From the NCBI RefSeq assembly GCF_018343695.1, contig NZ_JAGYPJ010000001.1:2199481-2263480 (forward strand): a stretch of DNA of 64,000 bases, in the 5' to 3' direction. Each line of letters opens with the position of its first letter. Within the stretch, counting starts at the first letter, position 1. This document shows, in pieces, positions 45,747-55,483 of the stretch. The position numbers and the translations under genes are program-made. Source of the stretch: Lederbergia citrisecunda. Its GTDB lineage: Bacteria; Bacillota; Bacilli; Bacillales; Bacillaceae_C. Under the pieces are notes generated by a model. The model was given only the letters and a program-made list of their open reading frames with translations. It was not told the origin of the DNA and searched no databases.

Positions 45747-47420
45747 ATGAAAAAACCTGCATGGCTTTTAGTAAGCATGATGCTTGTACTTTCCTTGTTT
45801 TTGGCTGCTTGTGGTGGCAATAATGCTGCTCCAGAAGACAATAACAAAGGAAATGACGCGGGTGGCGGTAAATCTGAAGAACCTGCAAAAGAAGAGGAAA
45901 AGCCAGTTGATGGCGGAGATTTAATTATTGGGTCAAATGGTAAACCAACTTTATTTAACCCATTATATTCAAACGACAGCGTAAGCTCTGACGTTGAAGC
46001 TCTTATTTATGACAGCCTAATTGGCTCAGACTTAGAATTCAATCCTACTACAGATGATGCAATGGCTGAAAGTGTAGAAGAATCAGAAGACGGTCTTACT
46101 TATACAGTTAAACTTCGCGACGGAATTAAATTCCATGACGGCGAGCCTTTAACTGCTGATGACGTTGTATTCACATACGATATTCCATTAAGCAAAGATT
46201 ATGATGGTCCTCGTAAGTCTTATTTTGAAGCTTTAGATAGCGTTGAAAAAGTAGATGATTTAACTGTTAAATTCCACCTTAAGAAAGTGGATGTTCAGTT
46301 CCCTTCTGTTGGATTAAGCTTCGGAATTCTTCCTAAGCATATCCTCGGTGATGTTCCAATTGATAAACTTGGCGAAAACGAATTTAATACAAAGAAACCT
46401 ATTGGATCTGGTCCTTTTAAATTCGTTGAAAACAAACCAGGTGAATATGTAAAAGTGGAAGCATTTGATGGCTACTATCAAGGTCGCCCACACTTAGATA
46501 CTATTACAATGAAAATTGTTCCAGATGCAAACGCAATGTTAACTCAACTTCAAAACAGAGACATTGATTTCTGGGCTGGAGTTCCTCAATCTGATGTTGA
46601 AACAGTTGAAAGTTTTGCAGATTCTATTGGAATCAAACTTGAACATGGTCTTGCTCTTTCTTACTCTTTCTTAGGTTATAACTTACGTAATGACCTATTT
46701 AAAGATAAAGAAGTTCGTCAAGCCATTACTCATGCAATCGATCGTCAACAAATCGTTGATGAAATTATGGACGGAAAAGGTGAAGTTGCCGACGTTCCAG
46801 AAAGTCCATTAAGCTGGGCTTACAATCCTGATGTACCTAAATTTGGTTACGATCCTGAAAAAGCGAAGCAAATGCTTGCTGATGCAGGTTGGAAACCAGG
46901 TGCTGACGGCATCCTTGAAAAAGATGGAAAACGTTTCTCATTTGAAGTAAAAACAAACCAAGGTAACAAAGTACGTGAAGATATTACGGTTCTTCTTCAA
47001 GCTCAATTGAAAGAAGTTGGTATTGAAGTTAAACCTAAAATCGTTGAATTCAGTTCTTTAATTGCTGATCTTGATCCAGGTGTTTGGAACTTTGAAGCAA
47101 TCGTTCTAGGTTGGAGCCTTGCAACAGATCCAGATCCAAGTGGTATTTTCGCTACTAAAGAAATCGAAGAAGGATTAAACTTCGGTGCTTACTCTAATCC
47201 AGAATTAGATAAATTAATGGATGAGCAATTACAACAAAGAGATAAAGAAAAACGTAAACAACAAATTGGAGAAATCCAAGCAGGTATTGCAGAAGATCAA
47301 CCATATAGCTTCCTTTACTATCCAGAGGAATATCGTGCAATGCCAGCTGAGCTTCAAGGATATGAATTCCATGCTAAAAACTATATTTATCATCCAAACA
47401 AATGGTGGTTAAAGAAATAA
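45747..47420 (+). CDS. Peptide-binding lipoprotein (SBP family 5)
   Basis: A 557-residue lipoprotein. The signal ends in lipobox LAAC (residues 20-23), followed by a long Gly/Asn/Glu-rich linker (24-54) that tethers the domain. The SBP5 fold shows YDSLIGSDLEFNP, YTVKLRDGIKFHDGEPLTADDVV and AITHAIDRQQIVDEIM. Ligand class (di- or oligopeptide, or even nickel) is not resolved by sequence. Codon usage looks highly expressed. A terminator-like hairpin follows, leaving less transcript for the permeases. Confidence 0.9.
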   Translation: MKKPAWLLVSMMLVLSLFLAACGGNNAAPEDNNKGNDAGGGKSEEPAKEEEKPVDGGDLIIGSNGKPTLFNPLYSNDSVSSDVEALIYDSLIGSDLEFNPTTDDAMAESVEESEDGLTYTVKLRDGIKFHDGEPLTADDVVFTYDIPLSKDYDGPRKSYFEALDSVEKVDDLTVKFHLKKVDVQFPSVGLSFGILPKHILGDVPIDKLGENEFNTKKPIGSGPFKFVENKPGEYVKVEAFDGYYQGRPHLDTITMKIVPDANAMLTQLQNRDIDFWAGVPQSDVETVESFADSIGIKLEHGLALSYSFLGYNLRNDLFKDKEVRQAITHAIDRQQIVDEIMDGKGEVADVPESPLSWAYNPDVPKFGYDPEKAKQMLADAGWKPGADGILEKDGKRFSFEVKTNQGNKVREDITVLLQAQLKEVGIEVKPKIVEFSSLIADLDPGVWNFEAIVLGWSLATDPDPSGIFATKEIEEGLNFGAYSNPELDKLMDEQLQQRDKEKRKQQIGEIQAGIAEDQPYSFLYYPEEYRAMPAELQGYEFHAKNYIYHPNKWWLKK

Positions 47421-47431
47421 GAAGTTCTGAA

Positions 47432-47470
47432 AAAAAGGGGAAATGGTTTGTCTTCTTCCCCTTTTTCTTT
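47432..47470 (+). terminator. Intra-operon terminator/attenuator after the binding protein
   Basis: AAAAAGGGGAA pairs perfectly with TTCCCCTTTTT, followed by CTTTTG. Partial termination would give the usual excess of binding protein over permease. Confidence 0.75.
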
Positions 47471-47551
47471 TGATTATTAACTCGAAAACTAATATACTGC
47501 TCCATAGCCGTATATATAAGATAGATGATTCAATCGGAAGGAGAATAGGCA

Positions 47552-48502
47552 ATGATTTCCTATATTATTCGTCGAACGCTGATGGCCATACCATTATTGC
47601 TCGGTATCTCGATCTTATCATTTGCCATTATTCAATTAGCACCAGGAGACCCCACAACATTAATGATGGATCCAAGTTTAAAACCTGCGGATCAAGCAAA
47701 ATTTAGAGAAAAATACGGCTTAGACGATCCTGTTCCTAAACAATATGTCGTATGGCTTGGTAAAATGGTTCAAGGCGATTTTGGAACTTCCATCATTGAA
47801 CGAGGTGTTCCTGTCAGTGAAATGATTATGGCTCGTTTACCAAATACTTTATTACTCATGGGTGTATCCACTATACTTGCAATCCTCATCGCCGTACCTC
47901 TGGGCATATTTTCTGCCATGAGGCCATATACGATACGAGATTACACCGTAACTGTCACTTCTTTTCTCGGTGTAGCAACTCCGGGATTTTGGCTTGGTCT
48001 TATGATGATTATCCTTTTTGGATTGAAATTAAAATGGTTCCCAACTGGTGGCGTAGCGACACTTAATGCTCCATTTAGTATTTGGGATAGAATTCACCAT
48101 TTAATCATGCCAGCATTTGTATTGGCTGCTGCTGATATGGCTGCTTTAACACGTTATACTCGATCAAGTATGCTTGACGTCCTTCAACAGGATTATATTC
48201 GGACTGCTAAATCAAAAGGTTTTAAAGAAAATAAAGTAGTATTAAAACACGGACTTAGAAATGGATTAATTCCGATTATTACAATTTTTGGCCTTATGAT
48301 TCCATCTTTCATAAGTGGAGCAGCTATAACAGAAAACGTGTTTAGTTGGCCAGGCCTAGGTCGTTTGTTTATTGAATCGGCATTTACACGTGATTATCCA
48401 GTCATTATGGCGCTTACTGTCATTTCTGCAGTATTTGTCGTTATCGGAAATTTAGTAGCGGATATTCTATATGCAATTTTTGATCCGCGAATTGAGTATT
48501 AA
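47552..48502 (+). CDS. Peptide ABC transporter permease (DppB/OppB type)
   Basis: A 316-residue membrane protein with six spans. MISYIIRRTLMAIPLLLGIS at the start and the ATPase-contact loop DYIRTAKSKGFKENKVVLKH are standard for DppB. The periplasmic-side loop after span 1 (PGDPTTLMMDPSLKP, LDDPVPKQYVVWLG) is also typical. AAGGAG precedes ATG. Pairs with the next gene, 12 bp later. Confidence 0.91.
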   Translation: MISYIIRRTLMAIPLLLGISILSFAIIQLAPGDPTTLMMDPSLKPADQAKFREKYGLDDPVPKQYVVWLGKMVQGDFGTSIIERGVPVSEMIMARLPNTLLLMGVSTILAILIAVPLGIFSAMRPYTIRDYTVTVTSFLGVATPGFWLGLMMIILFGLKLKWFPTGGVATLNAPFSIWDRIHHLIMPAFVLAAADMAALTRYTRSSMLDVLQQDYIRTAKSKGFKENKVVLKHGLRNGLIPIITIFGLMIPSFISGAAITENVFSWPGLGRLFIESAFTRDYPVIMALTVISAVFVVIGNLVADILYAIFDPRIEY

Positions 48503-48514
48503 GGGGGATTTAAT

Positions 48515-49414
48515 ATGACAACAAATTCTACAATAGATCAACTCGAATTAAATCCCAATCAACAAAAACCGGACACATTAACAAGAATTTTTTTCCGTAA
48601 ATTTTTTAAAAATAAATTAGCGGTAATTGGTGCGATTATTTTAGTAATCATTATTCTTGCAGCCATTCTTGCACAATGGATTGCACCTCACGACTCTGAA
48701 CTTGTGAACATGAAAGATAAATTGAAACCTCCAAGCTCTGAATATTGGCTTGGTACTGACCGCTTCGGGCGTGATATTTTCTCTCGTCTTCTATTTGGAG
48801 GGAGAATTTCCTTACTCGTTGCTTTTGGTTCAGTTGCTGGAGCGCTTATCATTGGTACGACCGTTGGTGCACTTGCCGGCTATTATGGCGGTATTATTGA
48901 TGCCGTACTTATGAGATTCGTAGATATCGTTATCTCAATCCCAAGTTTATTTTTACTAATTACGATCGTAACGATTTTTGAACCAGGTTGGGATAAGTTG
49001 ATCATCATTTTCGCTCTAACCTCATGGACAAGCACTGCGAGATTAGTTCGTGGAGAATTCTTATCGTTAAGGTCGAGAGAATTTGTACTCGCCTCAAGGA
49101 CGATTGGAACGAGAGCATCCAAAATTATCTTTAGTCATATACTACCGAATGCTATGGGCCCTATCATCGTAGCAGCTACTCTATTAGTTGGTGGAGTTAT
49201 TCTTTCTGAAGCAGCTTTGAGCTACCTTGGATTAGGAGTTCAACCTCCAACACCAAGCTGGGGCAATATGCTTCAAGACGCACAAAACTATACCGTACTA
49301 TTAAAAGCTCCATGGTACCCTACATTTCCAGGCCTACTCATCTTGATTACCGTTTTATGCTTTAACTTCGTTGGTGATGGGTTACGTGATGCATTGGATC
49401 CTAAAGGTGACTGA
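48515..49414 (+). CDS. Peptide ABC transporter permease (DppC/OppC type)
   Basis: A 299-residue permease with the OppC N-terminal domain ([18 protein letters not shown]) and six spans. [20 protein letters not shown] is the hallmark of DppC/Opp[21 protein letters not shown] is the EAA loop. The end [14 protein letters not shown] is family-typical. Last gene of the operon, with a terminator 5 bp downstream. Confidence 0.91.
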   Translation: MTTNSTIDQLELNPNQQKPDTLTRIFFRKFFKNKLAVIGAIILVIIILAAILAQWIAPHDSELVNMKDKLKPPSSEYWLGTDRFGRDIFSRLLFGGRISLLVAFGSVAGALIIGTTVGALAGYYGGIIDAVLMRFVDIVISIPSLFLLITIVTIFEPGWDKLIIIFALTSWTSTARLVRGEFLSLRSREFVLASRTIGTRASKIIFSHILPNAMGPIIVAATLLVGGVILSEAALSYLGLGVQPPTPSWGNMLQDAQNYTVLLKAPWYPTFPGLLILITVLCFNFVGDGLRDALDPKGD

Positions 49415-49418
49415 TCTT

Positions 49419-49448
49419 TAAAGCCAGGAATTTGTTCCTGGCTTTTTT
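49419..49448 (+). terminator. Terminator of the peptide ABC operon
   Basis: AAAGCCAGGAA with TTCCTGGCTTT, a perfect 11-bp stem with a 4-nt loop and T run. Confidence 0.92.
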
Positions 49449-49531
49449 ATTATAATTGGCAGTCATAATCAACTTACCCAAGCCCATCATTTATCTCAAT
49501 ACGCTAGACGAAGCTTGTACATTTTTATTTT

Positions 49532-50101
49532 TCATATATGAAGTGAAGTATTATTATTAAACGTTTTCGTTTCCATTTTTAGAGCTAAGACCATTCCTAC
49601 ATACAAAGCCATCAGTATAAACGGAAGAGATAAAAATGCTTGATCAATTAGAACATAGCCAAAGATAAAGGAAACAAGAGCCATTGCGATTGTAAAAAAC
49701 AAGTATGCTCGGCTTTTGTAAATCCATAAATATGGTAGAAAATGTGAAGCACCTAGAATGCCAATCACCATAGGGAGCCATTCATAATGTTTCATATAAA
49801 CGACAATCCATATTGGCAAATAAAATGCTTGAATCCCCCCGATAATTCCACCAAGTACTCCTAGTGGGTTTTTTGATAGAATGTTAATCTTTTGCATAGT
49901 TCCTAATAAAATCGCCAATGGAAAAATACTACCCGTTGCTAATAAATATATTAATGCAAGATTTTGTCCATCTAGAAAAAAACCTAATATCCCCATAGAC
50001 AACCAGTAAATTGCACCAGCAAGAAAAAATGGATGCCCCTTTTGAGCTTCATTAATTAAGTCCTTTTGTAGCTCTTCTAAGGTCATATCTCTATAATTCA
50101 T
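49532..50101 (-). CDS. Integral membrane protein of the DUF7010 type
   Basis: A 189-residue protein with six hydrophobic segments after a short polar N terminus (MNYRDMTLEELQKDLINEAQ). The first span contains FLAGAIYWLSMGILGFF. The start is ATG 50101 with GGGGGG upstream; an ATG four codons earlier overlaps it. It resembles the small six-span DUF7010-type proteins of bacilli, but this rests on memory of the pattern; function is unknown. Not clearly in an operon. Confidence 0.65.
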   Translation of the reverse strand: MNYRDMTLEELQKDLINEAQKGHPFFLAGAIYWLSMGILGFFLDGQNLALIYLLATGSIFPLAILLGTMQKINILSKNPLGVLGGIIGGIQAFYLPIWIVVYMKHYEWLPMVIGILGASHFLPYLWIYKSRAYLFFTIAMALVSFIFGYVLIDQAFLSLPFILMALYVGMVLALKMETKTFNNNTSLHI

Positions 50102-50178
50102 TTTGCCCCCCATTGGTTCTTTTTACCTATTATACCAAATAAATGTCTGATTGGAAGAAATATTCCAATAATAAGATA

Positions 50179-50211
50179 AACCCACTGAGTATAAAAATAA
50201 CTCAATGGGTT
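50179..50211 (-). terminator. Terminator of the heterodimeric exporter operon
   Basis: AACCCACTGAGT pairs with ACTCAATGGGTT (one mismatch, 9-nt loop), 18 bp after the stop of the second exporter subunit. Confidence 0.8.
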
Positions 50212-50228
50212 CTATATCAGGCAATTTC

Positions 50229-52073
50229 CTATCCAACATCTGCCTCATTAAATTGACTTCTATATAAATCTGCATAAAATCCATTTTGACGAATTAATTC
50301 ATCGTGTGATCCTTTTTCGATTATATCGCCATCATTCATTACTAAAATAATGTCGGCGTCTCGAATCGTTGAAAGTCGATGAGCAATGACGAAGCTCGTG
50401 CGTCCGACCATAAGCTCATTCATTGCAAGCTGAATATTCATTTCTGTTCTCGTATCAACACTACTTGTCGCCTCATCTAAAATTAGAATTTTTGGATTCG
50501 CTAAAATCGCCCTTGCTATCGTCAATAATTGTCGCTGCCCTTGAGATATATTTGAAGCATCCTCTGTTAGAACTGTATCATATCCATCAGGCAATGTTCT
50601 TATGAAGTCATCTGCGTAGGCGTTCTTTGCTGCCTGTAAAATCTCATCGTCTGTTGCACCATCACGGCCATAAGCAATATTGTCTCGAATCGTTCCATTG
50701 AAAAGCCATGTGTCTTGCAATACCATTGCAAACATCGACCTCACCTGTTCTCGAGATAACTCACGAAGACTAATATGATCAATCGTTATATTGCCTTTAT
50801 CTATCTCATAAAACTTCATTAATAAATTGATAATCGTAGTTTTTCCCGCTCCAGTTGGACCGACAATGGCGATTGTTTGCCCTGATGTTACATTTAAAGA
50901 CAAATCCTTAATGACAGGCTTATCAAGCTCATATCCAAATTGAACATGATCGAATGAAATGTTTCCTCTAAGATTATCAAAATTAACCTGGTGAGGTTCT
51001 TCCACCCTCTCTTCTTCTTCATCCAACAATGCGAAAATCCTCTCCGCTGAGGCAAGAGCTGTCTGAATCATATTGGCAATTCCAGCAGCTTGAGCCATCG
51101 GTTGTGATAACTGTTGAGTATATTGAATAAAAGCTTGAACATCCCCTAAAAAGATACTTCTGTTTAATACGAGAATCCCACCGGCGATACTGACAAACAC
51201 ATACCCTATATTTCCGATAAATGTCATAAGAGGCATCATAATGCCACTAATAAACTGAGCTTTCCATCCAGATTCATATAATCTTTCGTTCATTTGGTCA
51301 AATTTTTCAATCGATGCTTTCTCTTGTCCAAAAGCTTTTACAACTTGATGACCCGAAAACATTTCTTCAATATGTCCATTTACATTCCCAAGTTCTTTTT
51401 GCTGGTTTACAAAATGTTTTTGTGAAAATGAAGCGATAAAGCGAATCGCGAACGCACCTAGTGGCAATGTCACAAGTGCAACCAGCGTTAGTAACGGACT
51501 GATCAGAAGCATCATAATGATAGTTCCGATAATCATAATTGCTGATGTTATTAATTGTGATAATGCTTGTTGAATGGAATTATTAATATTATCAATATCA
51601 TTAATAACTCGGCTTAACACGTCCCCATGTGGATGCTGATCATAATAACGGAGAGGAAGTTTCGTCAGCTTTTCATTCACGGCTTGACGAAGTTCAGCAG
51701 TTGTCCTTTGTGAAACTCCAGCCATAATGTATTGTTGTAAATAGGCAAAAAGAGCGGATAATACGTATAATCCGATTAGTATCAACAGTAAATTGCTTAA
51801 AAACGGAAAGTCGATTCCCGTTCCTTTTGTTATACTCGCAAATATTGAAGTCGTTGCATTCCCGAGTAATTTAGGGCTAACGACATTAAATAATGTTGAA
51901 AAGATGGCTGCAATTGCGACTAATATTAATTGGTACTTTCGAGGCTTTAAATATCCTACTAGCCGCTTTAACGTCTTTTTGAATTCCTTTGGCTTTTCTC
52001 CATGCATCATATGAGGAGGTCCGCCCATACCATGTCTTCTAGGAGGAGCCATTCTTCTTTGGTTATTACTCAT
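50229..52073 (-). CDS. yfiC: Heterodimeric ABC exporter subunit (YfiC-like, multidrug type)
   Basis: A 614-residue half-transporter: a Met/Gly/Pro/His-rich cytoplasmic head (1-30), six spans (about 45-330) and an ATPase domain with GPTGAGKTT, NISQGQRQLLTIAR and ILILDEATSSVDT. Signature and Walker B with Glu are canonical, so this subunit likely carries the active catalytic glutamate (DEATS). Its partner, encoded upstream, has FDDSFSALD and a Walker B Asp instead of Glu. That is the degenerate-site pattern of exporters such as BmrCD/TM287-288. ATGA overlap with the partner. Substrate unknown; drug export is the common role. Confidence 0.86.
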   Translation of the reverse strand: MSNNQRRMAPPRRHGMGGPPHMMHGEKPKEFKKTLKRLVGYLKPRKYQLILVAIAAIFSTLFNVVSPKLLGNATTSIFASITKGTGIDFPFLSNLLLILIGLYVLSALFAYLQQYIMAGVSQRTTAELRQAVNEKLTKLPLRYYDQHPHGDVLSRVINDIDNINNSIQQALSQLITSAIMIIGTIIMMLLISPLLTLVALVTLPLGAFAIRFIASFSQKHFVNQQKELGNVNGHIEEMFSGHQVVKAFGQEKASIEKFDQMNERLYESGWKAQFISGIMMPLMTFIGNIGYVFVSIAGGILVLNRSIFLGDVQAFIQYTQQLSQPMAQAAGIANMIQTALASAERIFALLDEEEERVEEPHQVNFDNLRGNISFDHVQFGYELDKPVIKDLSLNVTSGQTIAIVGPTGAGKTTIINLLMKFYEIDKGNITIDHISLRELSREQVRSMFAMVLQDTWLFNGTIRDNIAYGRDGATDDEILQAAKNAYADDFIRTLPDGYDTVLTEDASNISQGQRQLLTIARAILANPKILILDEATSSVDTRTEMNIQLAMNELMVGRTSFVIAHRLSTIRDADIILVMNDGDIIEKGSHDELIRQNGFYADLYRSQFNEADVG

Positions 52074-53788
52074 GCGCCCTCCTCCTCTGTCCGTTGTGAT
52101 GATACTATCTCCTGATAAATTTTATTTTCTTCTAGTAATTCACGGTGTGTGCCAATCCCAGCTACTTTCCCTTCATTCACTACAATGATTTGATCTGCAC
52201 TAATTACAGTACTAACACGTTGCGCAACTAGAATGATGGTCGCATCATCTGTTGTATTCTTCAGTGCAGCTCTTAATTTTGCATCAGTCTTATAATCCAA
52301 AGCGGAAAAGCTATCATCAAATAAATAGATTTCAGGCTTTCTAATTAGTGCACGGGCAATCGAAAGTCGCTGTTTTTGCCCACCAGACAAATTGGCTCCT
52401 GCTTGTTCTATATTTGCATGAATGCCATCTTCTTTTTCCATCACAAAATCTATTGCCTGGGCTGTTTCAAGAGCATCCTTAATCTCTTTCTCACTCGCAT
52501 CTTCTTTTCCATACTGAAGATTATCCGTTATACTCCCACTAAATAAAGAAGCTTTTTGTGGAACATAACCAATCTTATTACGAAGGTCTTGCTGCGTCAT
52601 TTCTTTAACATTAATCCCATCGATCAAGACGGCACCTTCTTCGACATCATAAAAACGAGCAATCAATTTTACGAGAGTCGATTTTCCAGATCCTGTACTA
52701 CCAATAATTGCAGTTGTTTCTCCAGGCTGCGCCTTAAATGAAATATTCTCAAGTACCGGTTTTTCAGCACCTTCGTAACGAAAAGTTACATTTTGGAATT
52801 CAACAAATCCCTTCATATCCGAAATTTCTCTTGGATTTTCTGGGTCCTCTATTTCTGCCTTCATAGTTAATACTTCATTAATTCTTTTTACAGACGCCTG
52901 TGCGCGTGGAATCATAATGAACCCCATCGACAGCATGATTAAAGAGAATAATATCATCATCGCATATTGTAAAAACGCCATTAAATTCCCTACTTGCAGC
53001 AAACCATTATCAATTCGAATAGCACCAAACCAAACGATTGCAATACTCGTAAAATTCATGACAATCATCATAACAGGAAATATAAGCGCCATTAGCTTAT
53101 TAACCTTAATCCCAGTATCACGAAAATCTTCATTTGCCATATTAAAGCGATTTTTCTCGAATTTCACTTTGTTAAAAGCCCGAACTACACGGATTCCGGT
53201 TAAATTTTCACGTACAATAAGATTAAGTTGATCGGTCTTTTTTTGTAAAGATACGAACAATGGAATTGCTTTTCTTGAAATAACAAAAATAAGCAATGCC
53301 AGAATTGGCAAAGCAGCCAAGAAAATAAGCGATAAGCTTGGGTCTCTCGTAACTGCGAGAATGATACCTCCAACTAACATTAATGGTGCACGTGTCATCA
53401 TTCTTAAAATCATATTTAGAACATCCTGCACTTGCTTAATATCATTCGTCGTTCTTGTGATTAATGAAGCTGTCCCAATTTTTTCAAATGATTGCAATGA
53501 AAAATTTTCGACATGCACAAATAAGCTCCGCCTAACGTCTCTGCCAAACCCAAGCGCCACTTTTGAAGCGAAAAAAGACACTCCTACTGTCAGAAATACA
53601 GCTGCAATGGCACTGAGAATCATATAAACGCCAGTCTTAACTATGTATGGGATGTCACCGTTTACAATTCCAATATCAACAACATTTGCCATTAATGTAG
53701 GCAATAATAATTCCAGTAAAATCGCTGCCAGTGTTAATATGATGACGGCGATTATATGCCATATGTAAGACCTTAATGTTTTTAACAT
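52070..53788 (-). CDS. yfiB: Heterodimeric ABC exporter subunit (YfiB-like, degenerate ATPase site)
   Basis: A 572-residue half-transporter. Six spans are followed by an ATPase domain with GSTGSGKST, the signature LSGGQKQRLSIARAL and Walker B YLFDDSFSALD, where Asp replaces the catalytic Glu. The switch position reads VAQRVSTV with Gln rather than His, a second sign of a degenerate site. Both features together mark the asymmetric partner in heterodimeric type IV exporters. First gene of a two-gene operon. Confidence 0.86.
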   Translation of the reverse strand: MLKTLRSYIWHIIAVIILTLAAILLELLLPTLMANVVDIGIVNGDIPYIVKTGVYMILSAIAAVFLTVGVSFFASKVALGFGRDVRRSLFVHVENFSLQSFEKIGTASLITRTTNDIKQVQDVLNMILRMMTRAPLMLVGGIILAVTRDPSLSLIFLAALPILALLIFVISRKAIPLFVSLQKKTDQLNLIVRENLTGIRVVRAFNKVKFEKNRFNMANEDFRDTGIKVNKLMALIFPVMMIVMNFTSIAIVWFGAIRIDNGLLQVGNLMAFLQYAMMILFSLIMLSMGFIMIPRAQASVKRINEVLTMKAEIEDPENPREISDMKGFVEFQNVTFRYEGAEKPVLENISFKAQPGETTAIIGSTGSGKSTLVKLIARFYDVEEGAVLIDGINVKEMTQQDLRNKIGYVPQKASLFSGSITDNLQYGKEDASEKEIKDALETAQAIDFVMEKEDGIHANIEQAGANLSGGQKQRLSIARALIRKPEIYLFDDSFSALDYKTDAKLRAALKNTTDDATIILVAQRVSTVISADQIIVVNEGKVAGIGTHRELLEENKIYQEIVSSQRTEEEGA

Positions 53789-53906
53789 GCTCCAAAATCA
53801 CATCCTTAAAAATCTGAGTTAAGTCTATCCTATTTCTAATAATTCCTTGAGTCAATATATTTATTTAGATAGAATGAGCATCAATTTTTATAAAAAAATC
53901 TCTGCA

Positions 53907-53937
53907 TAAAAAAGGGACTCTCTGTGTAAGAGAATCC
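53907..53937 (-). terminator. Terminator of the CarD-like gene
   Basis: GGACTCTCT pairs with AGAGAATCC (one mismatch), T run on the minus strand, 11 bp after the stop. Confidence 0.8.
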
Positions 53938-53947
53938 ATCTGTTCCT

Positions 53948-54415
53948 CTATATGATTAACAAATCTGCAGCCTGTGTCTCGCTTATGTCTTTAATGATGC
54001 TCAGTTCACTTATTAATATTTTGGATGCATCATTTAGCATTTGTTTTTCACTCGTATTGAGAACCTTGTCTTTTTGGAGATACAATAGATCCCGGACGAC
54101 CTCAGCACCATCGAGCATATCTCCAGTCTTTAATTTCTCCATATTTTGTTTGTATCTTTCCTTCCACGGAAGACTACAAGTTGGTTCTTCATTATGGAAA
54201 TCAAAAAGAATGCTTTTCAGCGTAATTCTATCAACCACTAATCTTATTCCCATTGTTCCAGCTGATTTCAATGGTATCATAATATTCATCTTACTGATAG
54301 GAATAGAAATTACATAATACTCTCGTCGTTCACCTAGTATTTCTTTTTCTTCAATGGCCTTGATGATACCTGCTCCATGCATTGGGTAAAACACTTTATC
54401 ACCAATTTGAAACAA
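53948..54415 (-). CDS. CarD/CdnL-like RNA polymerase-binding regulator (YdeB-like)
   Basis: A 155-residue protein. The N-terminal Tudor-like RNAP-interacting domain (MFQIGDKVFYPMHGAGIIKA, IEEKEILGERREYYVI, about 1-60) is followed by a helical DNA-binding domain. The latter has the conserved basic-aromatic SLPWKERYKQNMEKLKTGD and VVRDLLYLQK. I chose TTG 54415, seven bases after AGGAGTG, because the domain begins exactly there; the frame to 54454 has no ribosome binding site. CarD stabilises open complexes at promoters, notably rRNA. Stand-alone gene. Confidence 0.88.
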   Translation of the reverse strand: MFQIGDKVFYPMHGAGIIKAIEEKEILGERREYYVISIPISKMNIMIPLKSAGTMGIRLVVDRITLKSILFDFHNEEPTCSLPWKERYKQNMEKLKTGDMLDGAEVVRDLLYLQKDKVLNTSEKQMLNDASKILISELSIIKDISETQAADLLII

Positions 54416-54559
54416 TTCATCACTCCTAAATTCTCGATATATTAAGCTTAACACTTAATGAAAATTTAAGCAAATATATTAATATAACACCTCTTAACCA
54501 TTATAGTCAATACTTTCATTGCAAAAAAATGCTTTTTTTCCAATTGTAAAAGACAAAAA

Positions 54560-54587
54560 AGAACCTTGGTATGATACCCAAGGTTCT
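54560..54587 (-). terminator. Terminator of the alpha-galactoside transporter operon
   Basis: AGAACCTTGG pairs with CCAAGGTTCT (10 bp), followed on the minus strand by TTTTTTG, 14 bp after the last permease stop. Confidence 0.9.
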
Positions 54588-54601
54588 CGGTAATAAAGTA
54601 G

Positions 54602-55483
54602 TCAACCTTTAATCCCGGTTAACGCTACCCCTTCAATAATTTGCTTTTGTGCAATAATGTAAATGACCAATACAGGGATAATCGAAATCGTTGAACCAGC
54701 CATCATAAGAGCCCAATCCGTTACATAAAGTCCTTTAAAATAGTTCAATAGTAAAGGAACTGTAAAGAGCTCTGGTGTCGTTAAATAGATCAATGGCTCA
54801 AGGAAGTTATTCCACGACCCCATAAAAATGAAGATACCGACAGCAGCCAAGGCTGGTTTAATTAAAGGAAGAATAACACTCCAATAAATTCTAACCGGAC
54901 TTGCACCATCCATTACAGCCGCTTCTTCCAATTCATTCGGAATCCCCATTATGAATTGCCTTAATAAAAATACAGCAAACGCGTTAAACAATGCACCTGG
55001 GACAATGAGTGGCAAATGTGTATCCAGCCAGCCAATAGAATCCATAATCATAAATGTAGGAATCATCGTAACTTGCTTCGGAATCATCATCGTAGCCAAG
55101 AAGAAGACAAATAACAAATTCGATCCCCGGAAGCGAATTTTAGCAAATGCGTACGCAGCCATGGAGCCGGTAAATAATTGGAAACCTACTACTAAAATAG
55201 TAATATAAAAGCTATTCCAATATGCCAATCCAAATGGCATTGCCTGTAACGAGGCAGGATAATTCGACCAAACAAATGGTTTTGGAATAAACTCTGGAGG
55301 GACAATAAAGATTTGTGATATATCTTTTAATGAACTGCTAATTGTCCACAAGAATGGAAAAACCATTATTAACGAACCTGCTATAATAGCTAAATGTAAC
55401 AAGAGCGTTGAAAACTTAAATTTGAATTTCTTTTTTCTAACAACCACTGGACCTTTATTTAATTCAACTGTACTAGCCTTCAT
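54602..55483 (-). CDS. Sugar ABC transporter permease, MalG type (AmyC/MelC-like)
   Basis: A 293-residue permease with six spans. An N-terminal cytoplasmic stretch (VVVRKKKFKFKFSTLL) precedes FLWTISSSLKDISQIF, and the EAA loop ELEEAAVMDGASPVRIYWSV (about 187-206) contacts the ATPase. Overlaps the previous permease gene by 11 bp. No ATPase gene is in the cluster, so a shared one such as MsmX is expected, as for other sugar importers in bacilli. Confidence 0.87.
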   Translation of the reverse strand: MKASTVELNKGPVVVRKKKFKFKFSTLLLHLAIIAGSLIMVFPFLWTISSSLKDISQIFIVPPEFIPKPFVWSNYPASLQAMPFGLAYWNSFYITILVVGFQLFTGSMAAYAFAKIRFRGSNLLFVFFLATMMIPKQVTMIPTFMIMDSIGWLDTHLPLIVPGALFNAFAVFLLRQFIMGIPNELEEAAVMDGASPVRIYWSVILPLIKPALAAVGIFIFMGSWNNFLEPLIYLTTPELFTVPLLLNYFKGLYVTDWALMMAGSTISIIPVLVIYIIAQKQIIEGVALTGIKG

